NCBI GenBank assembly: GCA_029553165.1
Contig: JAKPCT010000087.1
Location: 1 to 62,257, forward strand
Length of the DNA: 62,257 bases
Source of the DNA: Bacillota bacterium
GTDB taxonomy: Bacteria > Bacillota > UBA4882 > UBA8346
Direction: 5' to 3'
The notes beneath the pieces are model-generated. The model did no database searches and was not told the origin of the DNA. It was given only the letters and a program-made list of their open reading frames with translations. Every line of letters begins with the position of its first letter. Position 1 is the stretch's first letter. Of this stretch, positions 52,219 to 62,167 are shown piece after piece. The translations under genes and the position numbers were made by a program.

Positions 52219-54789
52219 TTATTTATTCAACTTCTTGTTGTTTAAAATTAGTGTAAATGTTGCCCCTTTACCCTTTCCGTTACTATGAACCGTAATACTG
52301 CCACCCATTTCGTTCATATAATTGGCACAGGTATGAAGCCCAAATCCATGACCGTTCTCTTTAGTTGTAAACCCGTAAGTAAACATCTTCTTCAAGTCTT
52401 CTTTGGCAATTCCTTCACCATTGTCACTAACTTCAATCACCGGAACTAATTGCGTGTTTAAATAAAGCCTGATTGACAATGTAGGCTCATTTTCAGTATT
52501 ACACATCGCTTCTATTGCGTTCTTAATTAAGTTTACCATAATATGAGTCAGTTTTGTTTGATTGGTTACAAAAAATAACGGTACATTAAATTCTTTAATG
52601 ACTTTGATGTTGTGTTTGAGGATGTTACTTTCCTGGATCTTCAAAGAATTTTCAATAACTGCGCTCAGCTCTACTTCTTCTTCAAAATCATTATAATAAT
52701 CGTTTGAAGCGTACTCCTGTAAAGTTTGAATAATCCCCTGAATTAAGGTTACTTTATTGATCAATTGCTCGATTTCAGCACTGATCTTTTCTTGTTCGTC
52801 TTTTAATATATTTCCGATTTGATCATAATAGTCTGGCAAAAGCAACAGTTTAGATTGACTGTTGAACAGATTAGACAGTTCCGGTTGATAGTTTTTGAAT
52901 AACTGATTCGCTTTGAGTAGTCCGGGTAATTTTGACTTATTTAAGATGGCTACAATCTCTTCGGTAGATATATTAATGCTATTGATCAGATTGCCAATGT
53001 TGTGCATAATCCCGATGGCAATCTCCGCCATACCGGCTTTGTGAGCGGTTTCGACCAGACGTTGTTGGGCTTCTTCGGCTTCTTTTAACAGTCTGGTCCG
53101 CTCTTCTACCAAATACTCCAATTGACTGGTATAATGGCGGATTTCATTGATCAGGACGATGGTTTTGACTGCCTTATAGGTTGTAACATTTTGGTGCGCA
53201 TTAATAGTTTCATCAAATTTATTAGCTTCAAACATTACGAATCCGGTCTGGGCAATCGGTAAAACGACGAACGAATAACGTTCGTGAGCGTTTTGAAAAT
53301 GTCCGGGAATAAGGTCCTGCGTTTCAAAATAGTCGTCGATCTTTTCAAGCAAAACATGTTGATTCTTGCTGTAATAATATGATAACTTGGCTTTTTGGCT
53401 ATCATCCTCTTTAAATCTGGACAAATAAAAACTTTGGATTCCGAGGCGATCAAATTCGATGTTGATTCGTTGTTCCAACCGGTGGTTATTATAGATCTTT
53501 CTTCGGTTAAAAATATGATATAAGCGTTGCGTAATATTAAAAAAATCTTCAGCTTGCGATTCGTGGTAGACATTAACTTTATTCAAAAATTCTCCGACAA
53601 TTGTAAAAGCATTTGCAATCAGCGGTGTTATTAAATCGCTGTCAAAGTTATTTGCCATATTTGCCAGTTCACGGAGAACCGATAACCAAACAACGATTGA
53701 AAGCCCTTTTTTATAACTGGTTTCGATATAAGAAGTCAAAAGGTCTAAAAACGAATAGTTTTCTGTTCGTAAATCATTCGCAAAACAATTCACCAGTTCA
53801 AGAGCCCACGATTCCTTTAGTTTATCGTTAACTTCAGGATACTTTGCTTCTAATTCAAAAGCGATCTTTTGGATTAGAGAATAATCTGTGCTAACCGGTG
53901 TGTTAAACAGAATTGGATGATAACTTTTATTGATATGGTTACAGCCACAGGATTTCCTGATAATGATCTCAGTTGGTAAGGTTGTTGTTTCGACAGGAGC
54001 GCCTTCAAAGAGGGAGATAATCTTTTCAACCGCGATTTTACCGATCTGTAGTAATGGTTGTTGGGCAGTTGTAAGTGGTATTTTGAAATTTTGCGCTTCA
54101 TAAATATTATCAAATCCGACTACCGCAATATCTTCGGGAACACGGTAGCCCCGATTCTGCAGTTCATTGATCGCTCCAATCGCCATATAGTCATTAGCCG
54201 CGATAATTGCATCCAATTTTAGATTTTGTTGATCTAAAAAAAACTTCACTGCTTCAATACCATCGTCATACCAAAAGATCTTACCAGTATAAACCATATT
54301 TTGATCGTATTTTAGATTATACTTTTCAAGGCTGGTACGGTAGATTTGCAGCCGTTTTTTGGCATCTGCATTTTTAAGCGGCCCTGAAATAAAGGCGATC
54401 TTACTAAATTGGTGGATATTAACCAGATGGTCAACTAATTGTGCAATTCCGTTGTTATCGACGATAACGTTAGTACAACCTTTAACAGCACGTCCAATGC
54501 TGACAAGCGGTCTGGAAACGTAATCCTGATAAAATTTTTCAATTTCTTTTTGGGTGGAGTGACAGCCTAAAGTTCCACTGATTGCGATGAAACCGTCAAT
54601 CTGTGCATTTTGAATTAAATGATAACTATAATTATTAATCCAGGAATTAATTGGGCCATCAGCAAAACTGAAAATATTAAGGTCCTCATTTTTTGCTGTA
54701 TTGACAGCGCTGCTCCAAATAGACCCTTCATACCCATCAAATAAATTGTCCGCCAGAAATCCAATTGTTAATCTTTTTTTTGAGTTCAT
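52219..54789 (-). CDS. LacI-type sugar-binding domain histidine kinase, copy 2
   Basis: The 856-residue protein is collinear with copy 1 (24 bp downstream) and very similar in all domains, including the KSCGCN cluster after the binding domain, the H-box MHNIGNLINS (His at about 596), N box NLIKNAIEAM and GHGFGLHT. Differences concentrate in the first part of the middle region and in some ligand-domain positions, so ligand specificity may differ. GAGG lies upstream of the ATG. The pair looks like a fairly recent tandem duplication. Confidence 0.88.
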   Translation of the reverse strand: MNSKKRLTIGFLADNLFDGYEGSIWSSAVNTAKNEDLNIFSFADGPINSWINNYSYHLIQNAQIDGFIAISGTLGCHSTQKEIEKFYQDYVSRPLVSIGRAVKGCTNVIVDNNGIAQLVDHLVNIHQFSKIAFISGPLKNADAKKRLQIYRTSLEKYNLKYDQNMVYTGKIFWYDDGIEAVKFFLDQQNLKLDAIIAANDYMAIGAINELQNRGYRVPEDIAVVGFDNIYEAQNFKIPLTTAQQPLLQIGKIAVEKIISLFEGAPVETTTLPTEIIIRKSCGCNHINKSYHPILFNTPVSTDYSLIQKIAFELEAKYPEVNDKLKESWALELVNCFANDLRTENYSFLDLLTSYIETSYKKGLSIVVWLSVLRELANMANNFDSDLITPLIANAFTIVGEFLNKVNVYHESQAEDFFNITQRLYHIFNRRKIYNNHRLEQRINIEFDRLGIQSFYLSRFKEDDSQKAKLSYYYSKNQHVLLEKIDDYFETQDLIPGHFQNAHERYSFVVLPIAQTGFVMFEANKFDETINAHQNVTTYKAVKTIVLINEIRHYTSQLEYLVEERTRLLKEAEEAQQRLVETAHKAGMAEIAIGIMHNIGNLINSINISTEEIVAILNKSKLPGLLKANQLFKNYQPELSNLFNSQSKLLLLPDYYDQIGNILKDEQEKISAEIEQLINKVTLIQGIIQTLQEYASNDYYNDFEEEVELSAVIENSLKIQESNILKHNIKVIKEFNVPLFFVTNQTKLTHIMVNLIKNAIEAMCNTENEPTLSIRLYLNTQLVPVIEVSDNGEGIAKEDLKKMFTYGFTTKENGHGFGLHTCANYMNEMGGSITVHSNGKGKGATFTLILNNKKLNK

Positions 54790-54828
54790 ATAAAATCCTC
54801 GATGAAGTTGGTAAATAGTAATATTAAT

Positions 54829-57465
54829 TCATTGCTCAACTTCTTCTTGTTTTTTGTTTAAAACTATCTTAAATGTTGCTCCTTTACCTATGCCATCACT
54901 GTGAACCGAAATATTGCCACCCATTTCATTTAGATAATTGGCACAGGTATGGAGCCCAAATCCATGGCCATCAGCTTTAGTGGTAAACCCATAGGTAAAG
55001 ATCTTTTTCAGATTTTCCGGCGCAATACCTTCACCATTGTCAGATACTTCAATCACAATATTATTCAGTTCATTTTGATACAGTTTTATTTTTAAGATCG
55101 ATTCGTTCTCTCTGTTGCCGCGCATTGCTTCAACGGCATTCTTAATCAAATTAACCAGAATATGAGTTAATTTGGTTTTATGGGTTTCAATTGGTTCGAT
55201 CGCTTCATATTGCTTGATAATTTTTACATCGTTTTTATTGAGATTGCTTTCCTGGATCTTCAACGCGTTATCAATGATTGAACTGATCTCCACTTTTTCC
55301 TCAAATACCAGTTGGATATTGCTCGAGGCATAGTCTTGAAGGGTCCGGATGATTTCCCGCATCAGAGCAGTTTTTTCAATCAATTGCAAGGCTTCATCCC
55401 AGATCTTCTTATGCTCACCCTTCAGGCTCTGCGTAATTTGAAGGTAATAATCCGGCAGTAAAGCCGCTTTACTGTCATTAGCAAAGAAAGTGGCTAAGTT
55501 TTCGCGGTTAGTGTCCAATAATTGATTGGCTTTGTCAAGTCCGGTCAGTTTTGAATATTTGATAGTATTACAGATCTCTTCTGTAGAGATACAGACACTG
55601 TTTAAGAGATTCCCAATATTATGCATCACACCAATTGCTACTTCAGCCATTCCGGCTTGATGGGCTGCTTCAATCAGTTGATTATGAGCAGTTTTAAGTT
55701 CTTTGGTTCGCTCTTCAACTTTCTGCTCAAGCTCTAAAGCATACTGCCGTACTTCCTTAACTAAAGTAGTCACTTTCAGCGCAGTACTAACCTGATTGAT
55801 TAATGTATCGTATACCGGAGCCTCCAACGAACCAATCTCGCAGAGTGAAAAGCCGATTTGCTCTTCTTTATAATGGAGTGGCAAAATAACATAAGCAAAA
55901 CGCTCCCGGTCTTTAACAAACTCTCCCGGGATTAGCTGTTTCGAAGGGAAAGTCTTCTGATCTTTATTAATTATAACATTATTACTTAAGTTGTAATAAT
56001 AATATAAATACGATGTTTCCAGACTTTGGTTTTCATATAATGAGAGATAAAAACTGTGGATTCCCAGTGAAGGAAGTTTTTGAGCCAATAAATTTTTCAG
56101 ACCTTCATCATCAAGTAAGGTTATTAATTGTTCATATAATTTTTGGAGAATAATATATTGTTCTTCATAGCGGATCCGTTTGGCAATCTGGATCTGTTCG
56201 GCAATTTTACCTACAACCGCAAACGCTTTTTTAAAGAGATGGTATAATTCTTCTTTTTGTTCTTCTAAAAGAATCGATTCATATATTTTAGTTAAAAGTT
56301 CAAGTACTTGATACCATAAGGTTAATGAGACATTATCGTACTCTTTGATAATTGCGGATTCCAGAGTTAGAAAAAATTGATTACAATCAGCATTAGTGGC
56401 CCACTCATGTAATGAATTGGCTAAATCAAAAGCCCAATTTTGATAGAACATTTTATCTTTAAATTCATTAAAATGAGCTGTTATAATTTTCTCAACCCCT
56501 CTTGGAGTCAGGGTTTTTTGATTGGTTAGGACATATTGCTTATTATCAGGAAGATTGACATCAGCATCAATATGGTTTGCAACCATACAACCACAGGAAC
56601 GTCGTACTACTAACATGGTTGAAAAATATTTTTTGTCTGGTACCGGTTCACCTTTAATCAGATGATTGATAGTTTTAACAGCTTCCCAACCGATCTCACT
56701 CAATGGTTGGCTGACGGTTGTCAGCGAAGGAATAACACTGATCCCATCCGGAATATCATCAAATCCAACTAAAGCAACATCCTCGGGAACCCGGATCCCT
56801 CGGCGTTGCAGTTCTTTCATTGCATAGATTGCCATATAATCATTAGCAGCTAAAATTGCGTCAAATCCGACTTTTCTTTCATCTAATAAAATACTGATCG
56901 CTTTTGACCCGGTTTCCCGGTAAAAATTACCCGGCACTACCAGATCAGGATTATAAGGAATATTATACTCCGCTAATACCTGCTTGTAAGTTTGAAGTCG
57001 GGCTTCAGCATCGCTATTTCCCGACAATCCGGTGATAAATGCGATTCTCCGGTATTGGTGCACTTCAATCAAGTGGGTCATTAATTGCCGTATCCCGCTC
57101 TCATTATCAACCAAAATATTCGCTAAACCATCGATCGCTCTACTGATGCTTACTATCGGAAGCGGTCTAAAACGCTGGTAAAATTCGATCAATTCGGCTT
57201 CGGATAACAACCAGCCTAAAGAACCGGAGATTGAAATAATTCCATCAATCAGATTATTATCAATTAAATTGTAAATTGAATTGGTATTACAATCTTTGGA
57301 AACAGATCCCCCAACGTAACCAAGTAGGTTAAGATCAAATTGTTTGGCAGCATTAATTACACTATCCCAAATTCTTTCTTCAAATTTATCAGACAAATTA
57401 TCAACGAGAAATGCAATTGTGGGACGGTTTTGATACTTGATTTTTTTTAATTGATTGTTCATCAT
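54829..57465 (-). CDS. LacI-type sugar-binding domain histidine kinase, copy 3
   Basis: This 878-residue protein is a more distant paralogue with the same order: binding domain at about 14-288 (TIAFLVDNLSDKFEERIWDS, AILAANDYMAIYAMKELQRRG), RRSCGC cluster at 289-293, helical and GAF-like middle, coiled coil at about 570-600, H-box VMHNIGNLLNS with His615, N box NLIKNAVEAM, G1 DNGEGIAPENL and G2 GHGFGLHT. It is the first gene of the three on the minus strand, 39 bp before copy 2. The start is ATG 57465 or the next ATG three bases on. No response regulator is nearby. Confidence 0.88.
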   Translation of the reverse strand: MMNNQLKKIKYQNRPTIAFLVDNLSDKFEERIWDSVINAAKQFDLNLLGYVGGSVSKDCNTNSIYNLIDNNLIDGIISISGSLGWLLSEAELIEFYQRFRPLPIVSISRAIDGLANILVDNESGIRQLMTHLIEVHQYRRIAFITGLSGNSDAEARLQTYKQVLAEYNIPYNPDLVVPGNFYRETGSKAISILLDERKVGFDAILAANDYMAIYAMKELQRRGIRVPEDVALVGFDDIPDGISVIPSLTTVSQPLSEIGWEAVKTINHLIKGEPVPDKKYFSTMLVVRRSCGCMVANHIDADVNLPDNKQYVLTNQKTLTPRGVEKIITAHFNEFKDKMFYQNWAFDLANSLHEWATNADCNQFFLTLESAIIKEYDNVSLTLWYQVLELLTKIYESILLEEQKEELYHLFKKAFAVVGKIAEQIQIAKRIRYEEQYIILQKLYEQLITLLDDEGLKNLLAQKLPSLGIHSFYLSLYENQSLETSYLYYYYNLSNNVIINKDQKTFPSKQLIPGEFVKDRERFAYVILPLHYKEEQIGFSLCEIGSLEAPVYDTLINQVSTALKVTTLVKEVRQYALELEQKVEERTKELKTAHNQLIEAAHQAGMAEVAIGVMHNIGNLLNSVCISTEEICNTIKYSKLTGLDKANQLLDTNRENLATFFANDSKAALLPDYYLQITQSLKGEHKKIWDEALQLIEKTALMREIIRTLQDYASSNIQLVFEEKVEISSIIDNALKIQESNLNKNDVKIIKQYEAIEPIETHKTKLTHILVNLIKNAVEAMRGNRENESILKIKLYQNELNNIVIEVSDNGEGIAPENLKKIFTYGFTTKADGHGFGLHTCANYLNEMGGNISVHSDGIGKGATFKIVLNKKQEEVEQ

Positions 57466-57697
57466 TATTATCGCCTGTTTCTTGTTGTTTTACTGACCGA
57501 TAAGATAAAGGATAACGAACTGTGTTTTTGTTGCTGTCATATTTCTCACCTGATACTAAAATACAAAATTCAATCTTTCTTATAATTATCGTCAAAAATT
57601 TAATAAATGTTGAGTGTCTTTGCTCCTCAATAATTCGTTAGTATCTTTCAGCTAAAAGTGTTATACTAAAATTTAGTTATAATCCAGGAGGAACAGA

Positions 57698-58585
57698 ATG
57701 GAAAAAACAGTTCCCTTTAAAGTAATAATTCCTAATGAAAAAAAGGGACAGAGATTAGACAATTTTATGCGGGTTGACTTAGGACTGTCGCGCAGTCAGG
57801 TTCGGAGACTGAAAAAGAGTGACGGAATCAAATTAAACGGTAATCTTGTCTGGGTGAGTACGGTTGTCAATGGCGGTGAGGAGCTGGTTTTAGAATTTGC
57901 TCCAAAACCACAACAGTTTGCGATTGAAAATATTCCATTATCGATAGTTTACGAGGATGCTGATCTGGTAGTGATTAATAAGCCCCCCGGAATGGTAGTC
58001 CATCCAGTCAAACAGTATCAATCAGGCACAATTGCTAACGCGTTGCAATATCATTGGCAACAAAATAATGAATTGGCTTCGTTTCATCCGGTCCATCGTC
58101 TCGATCGGAATACTTCCGGGTTGATTGTGATCGCTAAAAATTCATGGGTTCATCAACAATTAAGTTTACAGTTAACCAATAACCTGCACCGGCTTTACTT
58201 TGCATTCTGCCATGGGATTCCACAGCGAAAGTACGGTAAAATCGATTTGCCGATTAAAACCAATCCGGAATCTCCAAAACGTCTGATTGCAACTGACGGA
58301 AAGCCTGCTTTAACACGCTATCGGGTTATTAAAGCAGCAAATCACAACTGTTGGCTGATTGTAAAGTTATATACCGGAAGAACACATCAGATAAGAGTCC
58401 ATCTCGCCCATCTCGGACTTCCGCTTTGGGGAGACGAGCTTTATGGTAAAGCTGATCCGGAAATAAATCGTCCGGCACTGCATGCTGTAAGGTTATCCTT
58501 CATTCATCCCCGCACCAGGCAACGAATGTGTTTTACTGCCCCTATTCCAGCCGATCTGAAGTTACTTTTACCAAAAATCTTTTAA
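57698..58585 (+). CDS. RluA-family pseudouridine synthase (RluD-like)
   Basis: The 295-residue protein has an N-terminal S4 RNA-binding domain (about 15-65, GQRLDNFMRVDLGLSRSQVR) and the RluA catalytic domain with HRLDRNTSG, catalytic Asp136. Later motifs include LYTGRTHQIRVHLAHLGLPL and GDELYG. Such enzymes convert uridines of 23S rRNA to pseudouridine. The exact target is not predictable. AGGAGG precedes the ATG, and GTTATAAT upstream may be its -10. Confidence 0.92.
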   Translation: MEKTVPFKVIIPNEKKGQRLDNFMRVDLGLSRSQVRRLKKSDGIKLNGNLVWVSTVVNGGEELVLEFAPKPQQFAIENIPLSIVYEDADLVVINKPPGMVVHPVKQYQSGTIANALQYHWQQNNELASFHPVHRLDRNTSGLIVIAKNSWVHQQLSLQLTNNLHRLYFAFCHGIPQRKYGKIDLPIKTNPESPKRLIATDGKPALTRYRVIKAANHNCWLIVKLYTGRTHQIRVHLAHLGLPLWGDELYGKADPEINRPALHAVRLSFIHPRTRQRMCFTAPIPADLKLLLPKIF

Positions 58586-58791
58586 TTAAAAGGCGGCTTT
58601 TGGGATCAACGGACATCTTTAGTAATTATTTAACAATATTTTAATAAAAAACCTATTAAGTAAAATTGGTTATGTACCGTAATTATGTATTAGCAGAAAA
58701 TATGTTCTGTTATTATTAAGATATAAAAATCTAACACTGCCAGTGCAGGTAGATCATATTATAAGAAGTAAGTATGTTTGGAGGTAATGCA

Positions 58792-59013
58792 ATGAAAACG
58801 CAAATGAAAAAGCACCCATGTTTAGGATGCATCAATAATTGGTCCGGGGAATTAATTGGTTGTTCTGATTATTGTGCACAGTTTGAATCCTGGAAGCGAG
58901 CCCAAGAAGATCGGAAAATAATTGAGGAACTGAAGTTGTTAAATTCAGCTAATCTTCCTTTTGATCCAGCAAGCTTTGATCATTTATTACAGAATGAACA
59001 TGACAATTATTGA
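58792..59013 (+). CDS. Small Cys-rich protein, 73 aa
   Basis: GGAGG lies seven bases before ATG 58792, so the frame from 58774 is too long. The protein has four cysteines arranged CLGC-x9-C-x3-C (HPCLGCINNWSGELIGCSDY), which suggests one metal site, then a charged helix with KRAQEDRKIIEELK. It is on the plus strand, convergent with znuB. A CACTGCCAGTG palindrome lies about 60 bp upstream and may be an operator. The family is not recognised. Confidence 0.65.
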   Translation: MKTQMKKHPCLGCINNWSGELIGCSDYCAQFESWKRAQEDRKIIEELKLLNSANLPFDPASFDHLLQNEHDNY

Positions 59014-59041
59014 TTGGGTAGCCGCAATAACCGGATATGAT

Positions 59042-59860
59042 TTAATTAGGTTTAACTTTCCTGATCAATAACGAAATAATAAAACAGATCCCTAATGTAA
59101 TAACAATGATTGAGCCACTTGGTATGTTTTCCAGGTAGTAGGAAATAATCAGGCCGGCGATTGATGCAAATACACCAAGCGATACCGAGATGATGATCAT
59201 TTTATGGATTGAGGTAGTTAATTTATAAGCTGTGGAAGCCGGTAGTACGATTAATGCGAGTACCAGCAATTCCCCCACTGCTTGTAAAGAAATCACAATT
59301 GTGAGTCCCATTAATACTGTTAACAGCAACGAGATTAAACCGGCGGGGATTCCATATACCTCAGCCATCTCGGGATCAAAGGTGGAAAACAGAATCTCTT
59401 TATAAAACAGGATGATGATCAGTAAAACAAAGATACTAATACCGCCCATCACCCATAATTCGTTGGTGCTTATTCCCAACAAATTACCGAATAAGTAACT
59501 CATTATATCAGGGGTATAACGTTTAATCATTCCAATAAATAATACTGCCAGGGCTAATGCAAATGAAAAAAGAACCCCAATTGCTGTATCCATATTGAGT
59601 TTGGCTTTTTTATTGATTGTTTCAATCAGAATAACCATAATTAAGGCGAAGGTTATTGCCAGCAGCAAAGGATTCCATCCCATCAAAAACGCCAAAGCAA
59701 CCCCGGCCAGGCACCCATGAGCAATCCCCGCCCCTATGTATGACATTCCCCGTAAAACAACAAAAACTCCGATTAAAGAACAGCAACTTCCGACAATTAT
59801 GGCGCCGAGCAATCCATTTTGCATAAATGAGTAGTTGAATAAGTCAAAGATTGAAATCAC
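59042..59860 (-). CDS. znuB: Zinc/manganese ABC transporter permease
   Basis: This 272-residue membrane protein of the ZnuB/MntB (ABC-3) family has about eight segments and conserved stretches such as VVLRGMSYIGAGIAHGCLAG, TFDPEMAEVYGIP and LLVLALIVLPASTAYKL. It is the membrane channel for the metal bound by ZnuA. The start is GTG 59860, overlapping the znuC end by 17 bp, so translation is coupled. The cognate metal is inferred from the His-rich ZnuA and the Fur-family regulator. Confidence 0.9.
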   Translation of the reverse strand: MISIFDLFNYSFMQNGLLGAIIVGSCCSLIGVFVVLRGMSYIGAGIAHGCLAGVALAFLMGWNPLLLAITFALIMVILIETINKKAKLNMDTAIGVLFSFALALAVLFIGMIKRYTPDIMSYLFGNLLGISTNELWVMGGISIFVLLIIILFYKEILFSTFDPEMAEVYGIPAGLISLLLTVLMGLTIVISLQAVGELLVLALIVLPASTAYKLTTSIHKMIIISVSLGVFASIAGLIISYYLENIPSGSIIVITLGICFIISLLIRKVKPN

Positions 59861-60668
59861 CTACCAGTACATGTGGATGTCCGTTATGATTGTAGACATA
59901 AATCCGGTTACCGTAAACGGAAACTAATGTTTCTCTAGTTAAAATCTCATTTGGAGGACCAAAAAAATACTTCTTCTCCCCACCCAGCAATAATACTTTA
60001 TTGCAGAAATGGACGATTTCATTGATATCGTGCGTAACCATCAGGATTGTCTTTCCTTCCTCCTGATTGAGCCTCTCTAAAATTGATAATATTTCCTGTT
60101 GGGCCGAGATATCAATCGCCGAAGTTGGTTCATCTAAGATAATTATTTGTGGATTGGATACCAGTGCTCTGGCGATAATCACTCGTTGTTGTTGCCCACC
60201 GGAGAGTTCGCTGAAATGCCGTTCGGCACAGTCAACCATTCCTACTTTGGCCAAACTTTGCCGGACCAGTTCCCAGTGTTGGGGCTGTGGCCTCCGGAAC
60301 CACCCAATTTGAGCGTATAATCCCATCATCACCACTTCTTTTACTGAAACCGGAAAAGTGGTTTCGCTGCGGTTTTTTTGAGGGACATAACCAAACAATG
60401 AAGCAGGTTTGATGTTGGGATGGTCTTCGTTACATAGATGTAAAGTGATTTTACCGCTTTGAAGTGGCAGAAGACCTAAAATTCCTTTTAAAAGGGTACT
60501 TTTACCGGAACCGTTTGGTCCGATAACCGCAATATATTCACCTTTATTAATTTCACAATCAATCTTTGACAAAGCAGTAATTCCAGGATAACCGATTGTT
60601 ACCCCGGTAAGTGTTAAGATTGGTTGTTTGTTGATTGGTCCGTTCGCTACTTCTTTATCACCGATCAT
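59844..60668 (-). CDS. znuC: Zinc ABC transporter ATP-binding protein
   Basis: The 274-residue ATPase has Walker A GPNGSGKST at 50-58, a Q-loop GYVPQKN, the ABC signature LSGGQQQR at 155-162, Walker B IIILDEPT at about 175-182 and switch H in MVTHDINE. It powers metal uptake through ZnuB. Its ATG overlaps the znuA stop by 4 bp (ATGA), which shows a tight operon. Confidence 0.93.
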   Translation of the reverse strand: MIGDKEVANGPINKQPILTLTGVTIGYPGITALSKIDCEINKGEYIAVIGPNGSGKSTLLKGILGLLPLQSGKITLHLCNEDHPNIKPASLFGYVPQKNRSETTFPVSVKEVVMMGLYAQIGWFRRPQPQHWELVRQSLAKVGMVDCAERHFSELSGGQQQRVIIARALVSNPQIIILDEPTSAIDISAQQEILSILERLNQEEGKTILMVTHDINEIVHFCNKVLLLGGEKKYFFGPPNEILTRETLVSVYGNRIYVYNHNGHPHVLVGDFNL

Positions 60669-61603
60669 TTAAGTGCAGTCACCAACTTTTCAACATTTAC
60701 TTTGAGCGTCTCTAAATAGTTGCCACTTTCATCGGTAGCGGGCCACAGCAGGACCAAATCCGTACCGGTTGCTGCGGTTAAATTACGTGGTAAATTGGGA
60801 TATACTGCTTCGCCGACAACAATCTTTACCTGATGTTGTTTGATTATTTTGGCTACTTCAGTCAGACGTCTGGCTGATATTTCCTGTTCGCAGGTATCTT
60901 CAACCGTCGCCAGGCAATTAAATCCAAAAAACTCATAAAAATAATGGAAGGCAGCTGAATAACTGACAATCGTTTTGTTAGGAAGGGAATTGACTTTTGC
61001 TTGTAATTCGGCAATGGTATTATCGACTTTAGTGATATATTGGTTATAGTTAGCTGTAAAAACCTCTTTCTGTTCCGGTTTAATTTTGATCAGGCCATTT
61101 AAAATGTTTTGAGCAACAATCTTGATATTGGCCGGATTACCCCAATAATGAGGATTTACTGATCCATGGTTGTGTTTGCTTTCTTCTTCCTCATGGTGTG
61201 GTTCGTGCTCCTGCTCTGCTTCTTCGTTTTCATTAATCAGATTGATTCCTGCTGCAGCATCAATCACCATTAAATTGGGGCTACCGGCATTTTTGATTAG
61301 TTTATCAACCCACTGATCAAAGTCCAGGCCAACTTTTACAAAGAGTGAACTCTTTGCAACCTGTTTCAGATTGCCGGTCGTCGGTTCATAATGGTGATTG
61401 CAGCTCGGGCCTTCAATAATACTTTGGACAATAACTTCATCGCCGCCAATTTCCCGGACTATATCTTTTAGCAACGGAAGACTTACAATGACAGTTGTTT
61501 TAGATGGTACTGCAAGATTGAGATTTGATTGTTTATAAGATATTCCGATTGTTATGGCAACAATTATGATTATTACTAAACCCGGTAACCAAATTCGTTT
61601 CAT
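60665..61603 (-). CDS. znuA: Zinc ABC transporter substrate-binding protein
   Basis: The 312-residue protein has an N-terminal hydrophobic segment (about 4-22) that anchors or exports it, without a lipobox cysteine. The metal site residues of cluster A-I proteins are present (HYEPTTGNLKQV, NPHYWGNP, SAAFHYFYEFFG, E at GEAVYPNL). A His/Glu-rich loop (about 128-146, EQEHEPHHEEEESKHNHGS) is typical of zinc rather than manganese binders. GGAGGT precedes the ATG. It is the first transporter gene after the regulator. Confidence 0.92.
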   Translation of the reverse strand: MKRIWLPGLVIIIIVAITIGISYKQSNLNLAVPSKTTVIVSLPLLKDIVREIGGDEVIVQSIIEGPSCNHHYEPTTGNLKQVAKSSLFVKVGLDFDQWVDKLIKNAGSPNLMVIDAAAGINLINENEEAEQEHEPHHEEEESKHNHGSVNPHYWGNPANIKIVAQNILNGLIKIKPEQKEVFTANYNQYITKVDNTIAELQAKVNSLPNKTIVSYSAAFHYFYEFFGFNCLATVEDTCEQEISARRLTEVAKIIKQHQVKIVVGEAVYPNLPRNLTAATGTDLVLLWPATDESGNYLETLKVNVEKLVTALK

Positions 61604-61643
61604 TAATTGACCTCCGGTGACGTTTGCCTGATATTAACTGCTA

Positions 61644-62054
61644 TTAATTGCACCTGGGACATAATCCCTTTAAGTATAACTCGCGTTCTTCAATTGTATA
61701 ACCACTTATTTTTTTGGCTAAGTTCGGTAATTCTAATTGCAGGAGACATTCAACACTCCCACAGGAGCGGCAGATAAAATGCGGATGGCAATGCCCGATC
61801 TGACCACAACCACAATAGGCAAATCGCCAAATCCGGTCAGAACTGTCAATCCGATGGACTAAACCGACCTTGATAAAGGATTCTAAAGCGCGATAAATGT
61901 TAACTTTATTCAAACCTTTACCAGTTAACCGGCTGGAGATTTCTTCCTGCGCCAGTGGAGTTTTGGAGTCAATCAGCAGTTGCAGCAAGGCTGCCCTTCC
62001 AGGAGTACACTTTAAACCGGCCCGGTTCAAAATCTCTTTTACTACAGCTTCCAT
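61644..62054 (-). CDS. Fur-family metal regulator (Zur-like)
   Basis: This 136-residue Fur protein has a winged-helix N-terminal half (ILNRAGLKCTPGRAALLQLL, KVNIYRALESFIKVGLVHRI) and a metal-binding half with HCHPHFICRSCGSVECL and the C-terminal CPRC. The two CxxC pairs form the structural zinc site of the family. Position directly upstream of znuACB argues that it is Zur and represses uptake when zinc is plentiful (inference). A promoter and candidate operator lie upstream. Confidence 0.9.
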   Translation of the reverse strand: MEAVVKEILNRAGLKCTPGRAALLQLLIDSKTPLAQEEISSRLTGKGLNKVNIYRALESFIKVGLVHRIDSSDRIWRFAYCGCGQIGHCHPHFICRSCGSVECLLQLELPNLAKKISGYTIEERELYLKGLCPRCN

Positions 62055-62072
62055 TCGATTCTCCTAAATAAT

Positions 62073-62087
62073 CTAATTGCAATCCAG
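62073..62087. promoter_or_regulatory. Candidate Fur/Zur operator
   Basis: The imperfect palindrome CTAATTGCAATCCAG has a perfect ATTGCAAT core. It lies between the -10 element and the start codon of the Fur-family gene, where a bound repressor would block transcription of the whole zinc operon. The site does not match a consensus I can verify. Confidence 0.35.
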
Positions 62088-62097
62088 TTGCGTTTAT

Positions 62098-62127
62098 AGT
62101 ATAGCAAATATTAGCTGGTACCGTCAA
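62098..62127 (-). promoter_or_regulatory. Promoter of the zur-znuACB operon
   Basis: On the minus strand TTGACG (62122-62127) is followed after 18 bases by TATACT (62098-62103), close to the sigma-A consensus, about 45 bp before the regulator start codon. Confidence 0.7.
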
Positions 62128-62167
62128 GATTTTTTCGCAAAATCATTTTCCGCTTGGTAACCGGCAG

